Source: Chryseobacterium sp. 39-10 (GTDB lineage: Bacteria; Bacteroidota; Bacteroidia; Flavobacteriales; Weeksellaceae). Taken from it: a stretch of DNA of 64,000 nucleotides. Location of the stretch: NCBI GenBank assembly GCA_001898255.1, contig MKTK01000008.1, positions 82,809 through 146,808 of the forward strand, in the 5' to 3' direction. Position 1 is the stretch's first letter. Each line of letters opens with the position of its first letter. Positions 1 to 9,110 of the stretch are shown here, in pieces. The notes under the pieces were generated by a model. It was given only the letters and a program-made list of their open reading frames with translations, had not been told where the DNA came from and made no database searches. The translations under genes and the position numbers were made by a program.

Positions 1-419
1 TTTTCCACCAAAACTTCTTTGCTGAACGCTATTTTTTTACCATCAGGAGAAATCACAATATTGTCTGCATCACCAATGGCGTAAAATAACGTCCATGTTT
101 TTCCACTGTCCTTGGAAATAAAAATCTGATCTCCTTCTTTAGCATACATCCCATTCTTATCCCACTGGATAACAGATTTTTTCCCTAAATCCAATGCGGT
201 AGCAACGCCACTGTTCACATTGAGGAAAAAGTTCTTCTTGTTGGTTTTTTCGGTTTTCAGATCTACTTTTCCCACTGAATAGAGTAAAGCGGACTGTTCC
301 GGGGATACGGCGGTAACGCCTATTTTATTGAGCGTCCACAATGTTTCGGGCGTCATCACATTTTGTGCATTCATAAGGAACGGTGTTGCCAAGGCAAGCA
401 AAGTATATTTTATTTTCAT
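1..419 (-). CDS. S9-family peptidase, N-terminal part (cut by window edge)
   Basis: The open frame reads from the ATG at 419 to the window edge, about 139 codons. Residues 1-19 form a signal peptide ending in NAQ, so the protein is exported. After it come PETLWTLNKIG, a segment rich in short beta strands, ISKDSGKTWT and ISPDGKKIAFSK, which look like blades of the N-terminal propeller of prolyl-oligopeptidase (S9) enzymes. The catalytic alpha/beta-hydrolase domain lies outside the window, so activity cannot be judged. The gene is the last visible member of a minus-strand run behind the M1 peptidase and the PH-like protein; only 42 bases separate it from the latter, so co-transcription is likely. 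Confidence 0.75.
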   Translation of the reverse strand, partial: MKIKYTLLALATPFLMNAQNVMTPETLWTLNKIGVTAVSPEQSALLYSVGKVDLKTEKTNKKNFFLNVNSGVATALDLGKKSVIQWDKNGMYAKEGDQIFISKDSGKTWTLFYAIGDADNIVISPDGKKIAFSKEVLVE

Positions 420-461
420 AAGTTCTCTTTAAAGTTGATGGAAACTAGTAAAGTAATCAAT

Positions 462-944
462 TTATGGTGAATCTTTTTTGTTTTTAACGGTATTAATGAA
501 TTCCTCTGGCGCTTCTGGAGAAAGCATATAAATTTTTCCGGAACTCATTGTAATCTGTACCTTTTTGCGAAGATTTGTTACATACCAAACGTCATTTCCA
601 TTGAAATAACCGAAGTTACCAAACAAACCGCCTACCCCAAAAGAACGGATGACCCATTGAAGCCGTCCCACTTCTTTCAACTCTGCAATTTCACTTATTT
701 TAATGGGGAAATTAACAAAATAATTCTTCACCCTGATTTCCTCACGATCTACAGAAATGCTAGGAATCATCAGGTAACTGCTGACAAACACCACCAAAAC
801 CACCACTCCCGGAAAAATCATAAACAATTCTCCAGAAATCACAGAAATTACTGCAGCCACAAATACACCCGCGCAAATTGCACCAAAAATAATGGTGAGC
901 GCCAGCGTAAGCTTATCCATTGGTGCGGTTCTAAATTGTTTCAT
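462..944 (-). CDS. Two-TM membrane protein with PH-like (bPH) domain
   Basis: 160 residues. Two hydrophobic helices (about residues 12-35 and 40-60) sit next to each other, followed by a soluble beta-rich part with VDREEIRVKN, an IKISEIAELKEV strand and a C-terminal SPEAPEEFINTVK helix. This order, two TM segments then a strand-rich domain ending in a helix that begins near P-EEF, is typical of bacterial PH-domain membrane proteins. No catalytic motif is visible and the substrate or partner is unknown. It begins 4 bases after the stop of the M1 peptidase, so the two are almost certainly one transcript. The function is unassigned; the fold call is from pattern only. Confidence 0.65.
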   Translation of the reverse strand: MKQFRTAPMDKLTLALTIIFGAICAGVFVAAVISVISGELFMIFPGVVVLVVFVSSYLMIPSISVDREEIRVKNYFVNFPIKISEIAELKEVGRLQWVIRSFGVGGLFGNFGYFNGNDVWYVTNLRKKVQITMSSGKIYMLSPEAPEEFINTVKNKKDSP

Positions 945-948
945 ATTG

Positions 949-2814
949 CTAAAGATTTACCCAATTATCTTTCGGCGTGTAATCCATAAAAACACCACCG
1001 TCGAGCTGCACAGATCGTACTGTCCCACTTGCCGGAATTGTAATTTTGATAGTGCTTTGCTTGTCTTTCCAAACGGCCGGTGTAAAATGCTGACTACGGA
1101 TTTTTCCTGTAGTGTCGGTGAGGTTCACATTGAACGGAATGGCAAAACCGCCCACATTTTCAATGGTTAGCACCACGTTTTTACCCACCACTTTTGCCGA
1201 ATTTATTTTAAGGTCGATATAATGGTTGCTGAAAAACCAGTTGTTCCAAAACCAATCCAGGTTCTTGCCGCTTCCTGCATTAATGCTGTAAAAAAAATCC
1301 CAAGGAATCGGATGCTTTCCCTGCCATGTAATGATGTAATGATGAAGCGCTTTTTTGAAAAGTTCGTCACCCAGCAAATCCTTCAGGGCGAGGTAAGCAA
1401 GAGCAGGTTTCACATAAGCGTTATTGCCATACCCGACGCCTGAAACTTGCGAACTGAGCGCAATAATGGGTTGATCTTGCTCCTGAGAGGGATCACTGAT
1501 GTATCTTTTGACCCGAAAATCCTTAAACATTTCGTCATTCATTTCTTTTCCATTTTCCACTTCACCAATCTGATACTCAAAAAAAGTTGCCCAACCTTCA
1601 TCCATAAAGGCGTAACGCGTTTCGTTGATGCCCATCATGAAAGGAAACCAGGTGTGCGCAATTTCATGATCCGCAGTGAGACGGGAATCTGCCAAATTGT
1701 TGGGTTCGGAATTGTCGTTCACCATCATCGGATATTCCATATCTGCAAAACCCTGAAATGCAGTCATGGTTGGAAACGGATATTCCACACCCGGCAGATT
1801 TTCGGAGAACCACTTTACCGCAAATTTCTCCCATTGAACATATTTTTCAAAATCTTTACCACCAGCTTGATAAGCCGCATGAACACTCACTTTTTTCGAT
1901 TTTAGCTGAACTGAAGACGCATCCCAAACATAACTTGAGCTGATGCCGAACGTAAAATCAGTAGTATTTTCTGCGCTGAATTTCCAGGTGTTCCAGGCGT
2001 TTTGAAGGGTCACTTTTTGGTTTTTGACTTCCATATCATCGGCAATGGAAATAATCTGATCAGTTGTTAAGGATTTTTTAAACCTTTCCAAGATTTTCGG
2101 TTGCAACACTTCTTCAGGATTTTTCAGCACACCTGTAGCATATACCATGAAATTTTTGGGGACCGCAACAGATATATCATATGTGCTGAAATCATTGTAA
2201 AATTCGCCACGACCCAGATGGGGCAGCATATCCCAACCATTATAATCGTCGTACACCGAAATTCGGGGATAGGCATAAGCGCAAAAAAACGTGTCCCCGC
2301 TAATCATCCCTTCTCTCCCACTTTCTTTTGAAAGTGGATATTCCCATTCAATAGCGACATTGTTCTCGGAGTTAGGAAGCAGTGCGGCGTTTAGTTTCAG
2401 CGAATAAAAAGTTTCCCAACGATCACTTTTCAACTCATACTTTTCACCATTGACGGTAAGCGATTTAACCTTTAACCCATCGGTAAGAAAATCCTTGGAA
2501 ACCTTCCCGGATCGTGGTGAAGTGGGTTGATGAACATTATTTACAAACCTGATGACTATGGTTTTCAGCGAATCTGGGGCACGGTTAAAGTATCGAATAT
2601 GCTCGCTTCCCGAAACCACTTTTGTTTCGGGATCAACTTTAAAGTCGATGGCGTAATGCGCCCCGTTTTGCCAATAATTTTTTCCAGGATTCCCCGTAAG
2701 CGTTCGGGTTTCCTGTGCGATGGCTTTCTTGACATTTCTCGGAAGATAAAGTTCCTGAGCACCGATCGTTAAAGAAAATAGTAAAACAAAAAAGGGAGCA
2801 ATACATTTGTACAT
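949..2814 (-). CDS. M1-family metallopeptidase (aminopeptidase N-like), secreted
   Basis: 621 residues from the ATG at 2814. I prefer that start to an upstream one at 2895 because it places a clean signal peptide (MYKCIAPFFVLLFSLTIGAQ) at the N terminus. The zinc site is HEIAH (383-387) with the third ligand Glu406 in MDEGWATFFEY, the HExxH-x18-E spacing of gluzincins. The substrate-side GxMEN motif is altered to ADMEYPMMV just before it, as in M1 relatives that are not classical aminopeptidase N. The expected role is trimming peptides from the N terminus in the periplasm or at the surface. It is the first gene of a run with the PH-like protein 4 bases downstream. Confidence 0.9.
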   Translation of the reverse strand: MYKCIAPFFVLLFSLTIGAQELYLPRNVKKAIAQETRTLTGNPGKNYWQNGAHYAIDFKVDPETKVVSGSEHIRYFNRAPDSLKTIVIRFVNNVHQPTSPRSGKVSKDFLTDGLKVKSLTVNGEKYELKSDRWETFYSLKLNAALLPNSENNVAIEWEYPLSKESGREGMISGDTFFCAYAYPRISVYDDYNGWDMLPHLGRGEFYNDFSTYDISVAVPKNFMVYATGVLKNPEEVLQPKILERFKKSLTTDQIISIADDMEVKNQKVTLQNAWNTWKFSAENTTDFTFGISSSYVWDASSVQLKSKKVSVHAAYQAGGKDFEKYVQWEKFAVKWFSENLPGVEYPFPTMTAFQGFADMEYPMMVNDNSEPNNLADSRLTADHEIAHTWFPFMMGINETRYAFMDEGWATFFEYQIGEVENGKEMNDEMFKDFRVKRYISDPSQEQDQPIIALSSQVSGVGYGNNAYVKPALAYLALKDLLGDELFKKALHHYIITWQGKHPIPWDFFYSINAGSGKNLDWFWNNWFFSNHYIDLKINSAKVVGKNVVLTIENVGGFAIPFNVNLTDTTGKIRSQHFTPAVWKDKQSTIKITIPASGTVRSVQLDGGVFMDYTPKDNWVNL

Positions 2815-2943
2815 AGCGATAAAGTATGCCTCAAAAATAGAAAATTTAGATATAAATAAAGACACACTTTTTGATGAGGGGTAAATTAAAATCAAAAAAA
2901 CGGCTCCAATTAATGGAAACGCTGTGTTGATTTTCTATTTTAA

Positions 2944-3288
2944 TTAATCACCCGATGCGAAAATTCCGTTCATAAGTGAAGTAAGTACAGAAAGTGCGAT
3001 GCTGAAAAAGAACGCCCACCAGAAACTATCGACATGCATCCCGCTCACAAATTTAGCAGCAAGTAAGATGATGAGTGCGTTAATCACCAGCGCAAAAAAA
3101 CCGAAAGTAATAATGGTAAGTGGAAGTCCTAAAATGGAAAGAATGGGCTTTACAATTACATTCAGAACCGCCAAAACCAGCGCAAAAATAATAGCGGTGG
3201 AAAAACTGTCGAAGCGTATACCTTTCAAGACATATGGCAAAAAGTAGGCAACAACCGCTGTAATTAATAATCGGATAATTAAATTCAT
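2944..3288 (-). CDS. Phage-holin-family (YvlD-like) four-helix membrane protein
   Basis: 114 residues, nearly all hydrophobic, with four predicted transmembrane helices and the pattern NVIVKPILSILGLPLTIIT-F-G between helices 2 and 3. That pattern is characteristic of the YvlD / phage_holin_4 family of small bacterial membrane proteins. Despite the family name these are ordinary chromosomal genes, and no lysin or phage gene is near. The molecular function is unknown. It stands alone, 129 bases upstream of the M1 peptidase start on the same strand. Confidence 0.8.
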   Translation of the reverse strand: MNLIIRLLITAVVAYFLPYVLKGIRFDSFSTAIIFALVLAVLNVIVKPILSILGLPLTIITFGFFALVINALIILLAAKFVSGMHVDSFWWAFFFSIALSVLTSLMNGIFASGD

Positions 3289-3565
3289 TTGTTTAATTTT
3301 TTTGTTTAATAACAGAATAAGGGAAGATTCATTCTTTGTTCAACCACATCATTGATGAGAAAAACCTTCAATCCACCAACAAAAATAATGATAAATATTT
3401 TGCTGATCGTACAAGCTATCGTTTTTTTTGCAACCTGCACCTTCATACTCTTCTAAAATCTGTATTATAGCAATACCCATTTTCAATTTGCCCCCATTAA
3501 ATCGGATTGGCAGCGCATCCCGCTTCAGGAAAAATGATTATCTTCCACCGTTAAAAATAATTTTT

Positions 3566-5116
3566 ATGAAGAATATTGCGAAAGTTGTAATGATTTCGGT
3601 TTTTGTATCGGCCACAATTCATGCGCAAGACAAGGGACAGGTGATACAGTCGATCATGGAAGAAACCTTTAACCAATCTCAATTAGAAAAGCTCGGCTAC
3701 GAACTGCTCGATGAAATTGGTCCGCGATTGGTAGGAAGTCCGAAGATGAACCAAGCCCATCAGTGGGCAGTAAAACGCTTCCAAAATTGGGGAATCGACG
3801 CAAGAAACGAACAATGGGGCGAATGGAAATCTTGGGAAAGGGGAATTTCAACCGTGGAAATGGTGACACCTTACATCAAGTCATTGGAAGGACAGCAACT
3901 GGCATTCAGCCCGGCTACATCGGCCAAAGGTATTACTGCCGAGGTGGTGATGCTACCTATTTTTACCTCTAAAGAAGATTTTACAAAATGGTTGCCGCAG
4001 GTGAAAGGAAAACTGGTCATGGTTTCGCCTTACGAAGCCAGCGGAAGACCCGACTATAATTGGAAAGAATTTGCTACCGAAAAATCTTATCAGAATTACA
4101 AAAAGCGCACTGATGCAGCCCAAAAAGAATGGAGCAAATCACTCGAGACCATCGGCCTTTCGTGGCGCACCATGAATAAACCCTTTGAAGAAGCGGGAGC
4201 TGCAGGAATTGTCTGGAGCAACTGGTCGAAAGGTTTTGGTGTGAACAAAATATTTTCGGCCGGCACCAAAAAAATCCCGGTGGTGGATATTTCGCTGGAA
4301 AGCTATGGACAACTGTACAGAATGCTACAAAACGGCGTTTCGCCACAACTGAAAATCATCACTCAATCTAAAGATCATGGAAAAGCGCCCACTTTTAATA
4401 CCATTGCCGAAATAAAAGGAAGTGACAAAGCTGATGAGTACGTGATTCTTTCCGCACATTTCGATTCGTGGGACGGCGCAACAGGAGCCACCGATAACGG
4501 AACCGGCGTCATCACCATGATGGAGGCCGCAAGAATTTTAAAAAAGTACTATCCTCATCCTAAAAGGACAATTGTGGTGGGACTTTGGGGAAGCGAAGAG
4601 CAGGGACTGAACGGTTCTCGCGCATACGTATCGTCCCATAAAAATCAATTGCCCAAAATTCAGGTGGTTTTTAATCAGGACAACGGAACAGGCCGAATTG
4701 CAAACATCAGCGGACAGGGCTTCTTGAATTCCTACGACTACCTTGGAAGATGGCTCAATGCAGCACCAAATGAGCTGACAAAAGAAATTAAAACAACGTT
4801 TCCAGGAACACCGGGAGGTGGTGGGTCCGATCATGCATCGTTTGTTGCAGCCGGCGTGCCTGCATTTATGTTGGGCTCGCTCAATTGGTCATACGGTAAT
4901 TATACATGGCATACCAATCGTGACACCTATGATAAAATTGTTTTTGATGATGTGAAAAACAATGTCGCCCTTATTGCTATACTTGCTTACCTGGCGAGCG
5001 AAGATCCCGAGAAAGTTTCTGCCGAAAAAATAAAGATGCCGATCGACAGTAAGACTGGTGAACCTGCAAAATGGCCTTCCCCATCCGAACCAACCCGATT
5101 GGGCGGTTTTGAATAG
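3566..5116 (+). CDS. M28-family zinc peptidase, secreted
   Basis: 516 residues from the ATG at 3566. Starts further upstream in the frame (3428) add a non-signal stretch, whereas MKNIAKVVMISVFVSATIHA is a signal peptide. The two-zinc M28 site is complete: His298 in SAHFDSWDG, Asp310 in ATDNGTG, Glu344/345 in WGSEEQG, Asp372 in NQDNGTG and His449 in YTWHTNRDTYDK. Residues about 120-270 form a protease-associated-like insertion between the N-terminal part and the catalytic domain. The expected role is aminopeptidase or carboxypeptidase action on exported peptides. It is transcribed alone and followed by the tRNA-Leu gene. Confidence 0.92.
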   Translation: MKNIAKVVMISVFVSATIHAQDKGQVIQSIMEETFNQSQLEKLGYELLDEIGPRLVGSPKMNQAHQWAVKRFQNWGIDARNEQWGEWKSWERGISTVEMVTPYIKSLEGQQLAFSPATSAKGITAEVVMLPIFTSKEDFTKWLPQVKGKLVMVSPYEASGRPDYNWKEFATEKSYQNYKKRTDAAQKEWSKSLETIGLSWRTMNKPFEEAGAAGIVWSNWSKGFGVNKIFSAGTKKIPVVDISLESYGQLYRMLQNGVSPQLKIITQSKDHGKAPTFNTIAEIKGSDKADEYVILSAHFDSWDGATGATDNGTGVITMMEAARILKKYYPHPKRTIVVGLWGSEEQGLNGSRAYVSSHKNQLPKIQVVFNQDNGTGRIANISGQGFLNSYDYLGRWLNAAPNELTKEIKTTFPGTPGGGGSDHASFVAAGVPAFMLGSLNWSYGNYTWHTNRDTYDKIVFDDVKNNVALIAILAYLASEDPEKVSAEKIKMPIDSKTGEPAKWPSPSEPTRLGGFE

Positions 5117-5170
5117 GCGATTGCTGCCAATATTTCGGGCAAAAGAAATAGTAAAACATGAATTTTTAAT

Positions 5171-5178
5171 TATCTTTG
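5171..5178 (+). promoter_or_regulatory. -7 element of the tRNA-Leu promoter
   Basis: TATCTTTG matches the Bacteroidota TAnnTTTG element and lies 10 bases upstream of the first base of the tRNA. No clear TTG -33 element is seen at the usual distance. Confidence 0.55.
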
Positions 5179-5188
5179 CACTCCGCAA

Positions 5189-5270
5189 GCCCGGATGGTG
5201 AAATTGGTAGACACGCTCGTTTCAGGTGCGAGTGCTTCACGGCTTGCAGGTTCGAGTCCTGTTCCGGGCA
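5189..5270 (+). tRNA. tRNA-Leu (anticodon CAG)
   Basis: A full cloverleaf can be drawn. The acceptor stem is GCCCGGA/TCCGGGC, there is a D arm around GGTGAAATTGGTAGACAC, and the anticodon stem CTCGT/GCGAG has loop TTCAGGT with CAG at the centre. A long class II variable arm (TGCTTCACGGCTT) and a T arm GCAGG-TTCGAGT-CCTGT complete it. The discriminator base is A at 5270. CCA is not encoded, since the next bases are CAAA. It reads CUG codons. Confidence 0.95.
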
Positions 5271-5273
5271 CAA

Positions 5274-5302
5274 AAAAAGACAGTAATTATTGCTGTCTTT
5301 TT
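5274..5302. terminator. Bidirectional rho-independent terminator between tRNA-Leu and cphA
   Basis: AAAAAGACAG and CTGTCTTTTT form a 10-bp stem with a 9-base loop and T runs on both strands. It ends the tRNA transcript on the plus strand and the cphA transcript on the minus strand. Confidence 0.85.
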
Positions 5303-5334
5303 TGTTGGTATTTAATGACATTCGTTGGCCGAAT

Positions 5335-7959
5335 TCATTGTCCTTCTTCAAGGATCTCTTTTTGTTGATACTCCTGCACCAAATCGATCGCATTGGAAAC
5401 CACATCAGAAAGTGCAGTGATGAATGTACCCTCTTCTGCCATACTGATGGCGTGCTTCAGAGCCTCAATCTCTTTAGGAATTATTTCATAGGTCACATTT
5501 CTGCCCGAATCCTGAATGCCTGAAATGATCAGTCCGTTGATTTCATCTTCAGTTCGCCCGCGCAAATGTTTTTCATTACGAATGATAATATAGTCGAACA
5601 TTCTTCCGGCAATTTTTCCGCATTCAAAAATATCTTCATTTCGTCGGTCGCCTACACCGGCAATAATTCCGATTTTTTTTGTGGCTTCAACGTTTTTCAG
5701 GTAATCTTCAATGGCTTCGTAACCTGCAGGGTTATGAGCAAAATCAATCAAAACTTTAAAGTTTTTAAATTTAAAGACATTCAGACGTCCCGGCGTGAGC
5801 TGTGCACTTGGGATGAAGGTACGCAAAGAATTGGCTATATCCTCAATCTCAAAACCATAAAGATAAGTGGCCAAACTTGCCGCCAATGCATTAGCAATCA
5901 TAAACTTGGCTTTACCTTCCATGGTAATAGGGATGCTGTTTGCTTTGGCAATGCGAATCTTCCAGTCTCCTTTTTTAATGGTGATGAAACCTTCTTCGCA
6001 CACGCAGGTAATTTTTCCTTCCTTGGCGAATTTCTTAATATGCGGGTTGTTTTCGTCTAAACTGAAGATGGCGACTTTAGAATCGATATCCGGCATCAAT
6101 CTCATCGAGTAATCGTCGTCTGCATTCATCACCGACCAGCCCTCTTTTTTAACGGCATCCAGCACCACCCTTTTCACACGGGTTAAATCTTTAAGATTAT
6201 GAATATCACTCAACCCTAAATGATCTTCTTTGATATTGGTTAAAACACCAATATCACAAGAGCTAAAACCCAGTCCTGATCGCAAAATACCACCTCTAGC
6301 TGTTTCCAGCACCGCAAACTCTACGGTGGGATCTTTAAGAATAAATTCTGCAGAAATAGGCCCGGTTGTGTCGCCCTTGGTGAGCAATGTATTTTGGATA
6401 TAAATGCCATCAGAAGTGGTGAAACCTACCCTATAACCGTTACTTTTTACAATGTGTGAAATAAGTCTTGTCGTTGTGGTTTTTCCATTGGTTCCGGTCA
6501 CGGCAATAATCGGGATTCTTGTGGGCTTACCTTGCGGATAAAGCATATCGACCACCGGTGCAGCCACATTTCTAGGCAATCCTTCGCTTGGTGCAAGATG
6601 CATCCGGAATCCAGGCGCTGCATTCACTTCCAGAATGGCACCGCCGCTTTCTTTCAGTGGTTGGGTAAGGTTTTCCGCCATAATGTCAACTCCGCAAACA
6701 TCCAGCCCGATTATCTTTGAAATGCGCTCACACATGGTTACATTTTCAGGATGCACCATATCGGTAACGTCAATGGAAGTTCCGCCTGTAGAAAGGTTAG
6801 CTGTGGATTTTAAATAAACAATTTCCCCTTTTTTCGGAATGGTTTCTAAGCTATAATTTAACTTTTGCAAAAGTTCGTTGGTATCTTTATCTACGATAAT
6901 TTCAGTCAGCACATTTTCATGGCCGTATCCTCTACGAGGGTCCAAGTTTTCTTTGTCAATGAGTTGCTGCAGATTCATTTCGCCGTCACCCACTACATTA
7001 GCCGGAACTCTTCGTGCAGCAGCCACCATTTTATGATTAATCACCAACACCCTAAAATCATAACCGGTGACATAACGCTCTACAATTACCTTTCTGGAAA
7101 CGGTTTGCGCATGCTGAAGTCCAATTTTAGCTGTTTCCCAATCATTTACATTAATGGTTTGTCCTCGACCATGATTGCCATCCAACGGTTTCAATACGAG
7201 CGGATAACCAATGCGTCTGATAACTCTTTCCAGGTCTTCTTCATCCACCACCAAATCTCCTGTTGGAACGGGTATGGCGGCATCGTCGAGCATCTTTTTA
7301 GTCAGTTCCTTGTTGCAGGCAATATCAACGGCAATAGAACTTGTTTTTCCGGTGATGGTCGCCTGAAACCTTTGCTGATTAACACCATAACCCAGTTGCA
7401 CCAAAGAATTTTTACCCAGTCGAATCCAAGGAATATTGCGTGCAACTGCCTCTTCCACAATACTTCCTGTAGAAGGTCCAAGTCGCTCCCGTTCCCGAAT
7501 CTCTTTTAATGTATGAATGCAGTGCTCCAGATCATAATCTTTACCTTCCACCAGGCAGCGGCTAATCTCAACCGCCTGTTCAGCCGTGTAAACGCCGCAA
7601 TTTTCTTCCAAATAAGAGAACACCACATTATAAACGCCTGGTGTTTTGGTTTCACGTGTTCTTCCGAAACCGGTATCCATGCCGGCTAAAGTTTGTATTT
7701 CTAATGCGATATGTTCAATAACATGCCCCATCCAGGTTCCCATTTCTACACGTTGAAAAAATCCACCTTCTACACCTTCCGAGCAGCGGTGGGTGATCAG
7801 CGAAGGAATAAGTTGTGCCAACCTTTCCCGAAATCCCTGAATTTTATTGGTCGGCAAATGCTCCATTTCTTCCAAGTCAAGTCGCATCTGAATGAGCTTT
7901 TTCCTGCGGATGCTCCAAATATTCGGACCTCTTAAAACTTGTATTTTTTCAATTTTCAT
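5335..7959 (-). CDS. cphA: Cyanophycin synthetase
   Basis: 874 residues, the usual CphA1 length. It makes cyanophycin (multi-L-arginyl-poly-L-aspartate) from Asp, Arg and ATP in the cytoplasm. The N-terminal domain (1-160) is followed by the signature LGPSTGSIVEEAVARNIPW. The ATP-grasp domain covers about 215-470, with PLVLKPLDGNHGRG (253-266) and LEVNAAPGFRMHLAPSEG (443-460), which is diagnostic of this family. A Mur-ligase-like domain begins with the P-loop GTNGKTTTT (489-497) and continues through VLETARGG and LIDFAHNPAGYEAI. Nothing in the active sites looks broken. The gene diverges from cphB and the isoaspartyl peptidase gene, completing a synthesis-and-breakdown module. Confidence 0.96.
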   Translation of the reverse strand: MKIEKIQVLRGPNIWSIRRKKLIQMRLDLEEMEHLPTNKIQGFRERLAQLIPSLITHRCSEGVEGGFFQRVEMGTWMGHVIEHIALEIQTLAGMDTGFGRTRETKTPGVYNVVFSYLEENCGVYTAEQAVEISRCLVEGKDYDLEHCIHTLKEIRERERLGPSTGSIVEEAVARNIPWIRLGKNSLVQLGYGVNQQRFQATITGKTSSIAVDIACNKELTKKMLDDAAIPVPTGDLVVDEEDLERVIRRIGYPLVLKPLDGNHGRGQTINVNDWETAKIGLQHAQTVSRKVIVERYVTGYDFRVLVINHKMVAAARRVPANVVGDGEMNLQQLIDKENLDPRRGYGHENVLTEIIVDKDTNELLQKLNYSLETIPKKGEIVYLKSTANLSTGGTSIDVTDMVHPENVTMCERISKIIGLDVCGVDIMAENLTQPLKESGGAILEVNAAPGFRMHLAPSEGLPRNVAAPVVDMLYPQGKPTRIPIIAVTGTNGKTTTTRLISHIVKSNGYRVGFTTSDGIYIQNTLLTKGDTTGPISAEFILKDPTVEFAVLETARGGILRSGLGFSSCDIGVLTNIKEDHLGLSDIHNLKDLTRVKRVVLDAVKKEGWSVMNADDDYSMRLMPDIDSKVAIFSLDENNPHIKKFAKEGKITCVCEEGFITIKKGDWKIRIAKANSIPITMEGKAKFMIANALAASLATYLYGFEIEDIANSLRTFIPSAQLTPGRLNVFKFKNFKVLIDFAHNPAGYEAIEDYLKNVEATKKIGIIAGVGDRRNEDIFECGKIAGRMFDYIIIRNEKHLRGRTEDEINGLIISGIQDSGRNVTYEIIPKEIEALKHAISMAEEGTFITALSDVVSNAIDLVQEYQQKEILEEGQ

Positions 7960-8040
7960 ATCCTGTCTTGTTGTTTTTTAATAAAGTCATGCACTGAGAA
8001 AAGCATGTAAAAAATAGGGCGACTTTTTTATTTCTTATTT

Positions 8041-8048
8041 CAAAGATA
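8041..8048 (-). promoter_or_regulatory. Probable -7 element of the cphA promoter
   Basis: On the minus strand this reads TATCTTTG, the Bacteroidota -7 consensus. It lies 81 bases upstream of the cphA start, leaving a leader of roughly 75 bases. The -33 element is not clear. Confidence 0.45.
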
Positions 8049-8167
8049 GTAGAAAAGCAATTCAAATTTCGAAAAAAAATGATTCAAAAGGAAATATCGT
8101 TGCAAAAAAAGAGTTAAAACATTGATTTTGTTAATACTTAATTTTATACTGTATTACTGAATAAACA

Positions 8168-8198
8168 TTGAAAAACGTTAAATATTTTTCTAAATTTG
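8168..8198 (+). promoter_or_regulatory. cphB promoter (TTG-N20-TAAATTTG)
   Basis: TTG at 8168-8170 and TAAATTTG at 8191-8198 are 20 bases apart, close to the Bacteroidota primary-sigma consensus. The ATG of cphB is at 8205, so transcription would begin within a few bases of the start codon and the mRNA would be leaderless or nearly so. Confidence 0.65.
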
Positions 8199-8204
8199 CA
8201 AAAT

Positions 8205-9077
8205 ATGATACCAGCAGGAAAATTAGTAATCATTGGTGGCGCCGTTAATAAAGGCAGTTTTTCAGAAACCGATTACGACCATAATGTTGAAAAAAATCTT
8301 AATTTTTTCGAAAGAGGCATTCTCCGGAAGATCATTAGCGAATCCCGATTGAACGAAGATTCCGTGATCGAAATTATTACTACCGCTTCTCAGATTCCTC
8401 AAATTGTGGGTCCGGAGTATAAACGTGCCTTCGAATTTTTGGGTGCCAAACACGTTAACATTCTTGACATTCATAACCGGGAAGAAGCCAATAGTGATGC
8501 CATTGCTGCACGAACCAATGCTGCGGATGTAGTGATGTTTACAGGTGGTGATCAGCTCCGGCTTACCTCTATTCTTGGTGGCACTCGATTTCATGATAGT
8601 GTTTTGCAAAAATACCTGGAAGAAGATTTTATCTATGCCGGTACATCGGCTGGGGCAGCTGCTGCGTCAGAAAATATGATTTATCAGGGCTCCAGCAGCG
8701 AAGCGCTATTAAAAGGCGAAATTAAAACTACGCAAGGTTTGGGTTTTATCGAAAACGTCATCGTTGATACTCATTTTGTACAGCGAGGTAGAATCGGGCG
8801 GCTTTTTCAGGCCGTGGTGAACAATCCGCGAACACTCGGCATTGGTTTGGGAGAAGATACCGGACTTTTCATTAAAGATCAAACCATGACAGCCATTGGT
8901 TCAGGATTGGTGATCTTGGTTGATGGCAGATTCATTAAAGATACCAACCTTACCAATATCGAGCTGGGTCAACCGATTTCCATCGATAATCTCGTTGTTC
9001 ATGTGATGTCTCAAAACGATCATTTCGATCTGAAAACAAAAGACCTTACCATTGTAAATTCTCAATATTCGGTATAA
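8205..9077 (+). CDS. cphB: Cyanophycinase (S51 serine peptidase)
   Basis: 290 residues from the ATG at 8205. A TTG three codons upstream lies inside the promoter and is unlikely to be used. The enzyme cuts cyanophycin into beta-Asp-Arg dipeptides. The nucleophile elbow is AGTSAGAAA with Ser148. MFTGGDQLRL (Gln117) and VDTHFVQRGRIGR (His190) match the other conserved cyanophycinase active-site segments. There is no signal peptide, so it should act in the cytoplasm on granules made by CphA. The isoaspartyl peptidase gene follows after 33 bases, and cphA is divergent. Confidence 0.95.
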   Translation: MIPAGKLVIIGGAVNKGSFSETDYDHNVEKNLNFFERGILRKIISESRLNEDSVIEIITTASQIPQIVGPEYKRAFEFLGAKHVNILDIHNREEANSDAIAARTNAADVVMFTGGDQLRLTSILGGTRFHDSVLQKYLEEDFIYAGTSAGAAAASENMIYQGSSSEALLKGEIKTTQGLGFIENVIVDTHFVQRGRIGRLFQAVVNNPRTLGIGLGEDTGLFIKDQTMTAIGSGLVILVDGRFIKDTNLTNIELGQPISIDNLVVHVMSQNDHFDLKTKDLTIVNSQYSV

Positions 9078-9110
9078 ACCCTACACACTTTCCTTTAAAA
9101 TATAATTATA

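Noticed and set aside
2944-3288. Phage origin suggested by the holin family name
   Set aside because: The family is widespread on chromosomes and no other phage gene is in the window.
3355-3456. 33-codon plus-strand frame with one hydrophobic helix upstream of the M28 gene
   Set aside because: It has no clear promoter, is very short and the hydrophobic stretch can arise from AT-rich codons; support is too weak to call.
5166-5405. Minus-strand frame of about 79 codons across the tRNA gene, reading CPEQDSNLQAVKHS
   Set aside because: This is the well-known false protein read antisense to tRNA-Leu; it overlaps the tRNA and the terminator.
6865-7509. 214-codon frame antisense to cphA
   Set aside because: It lies wholly inside an unambiguous gene, has a cysteine/serine/phenylalanine-rich shadow composition and no start signals.
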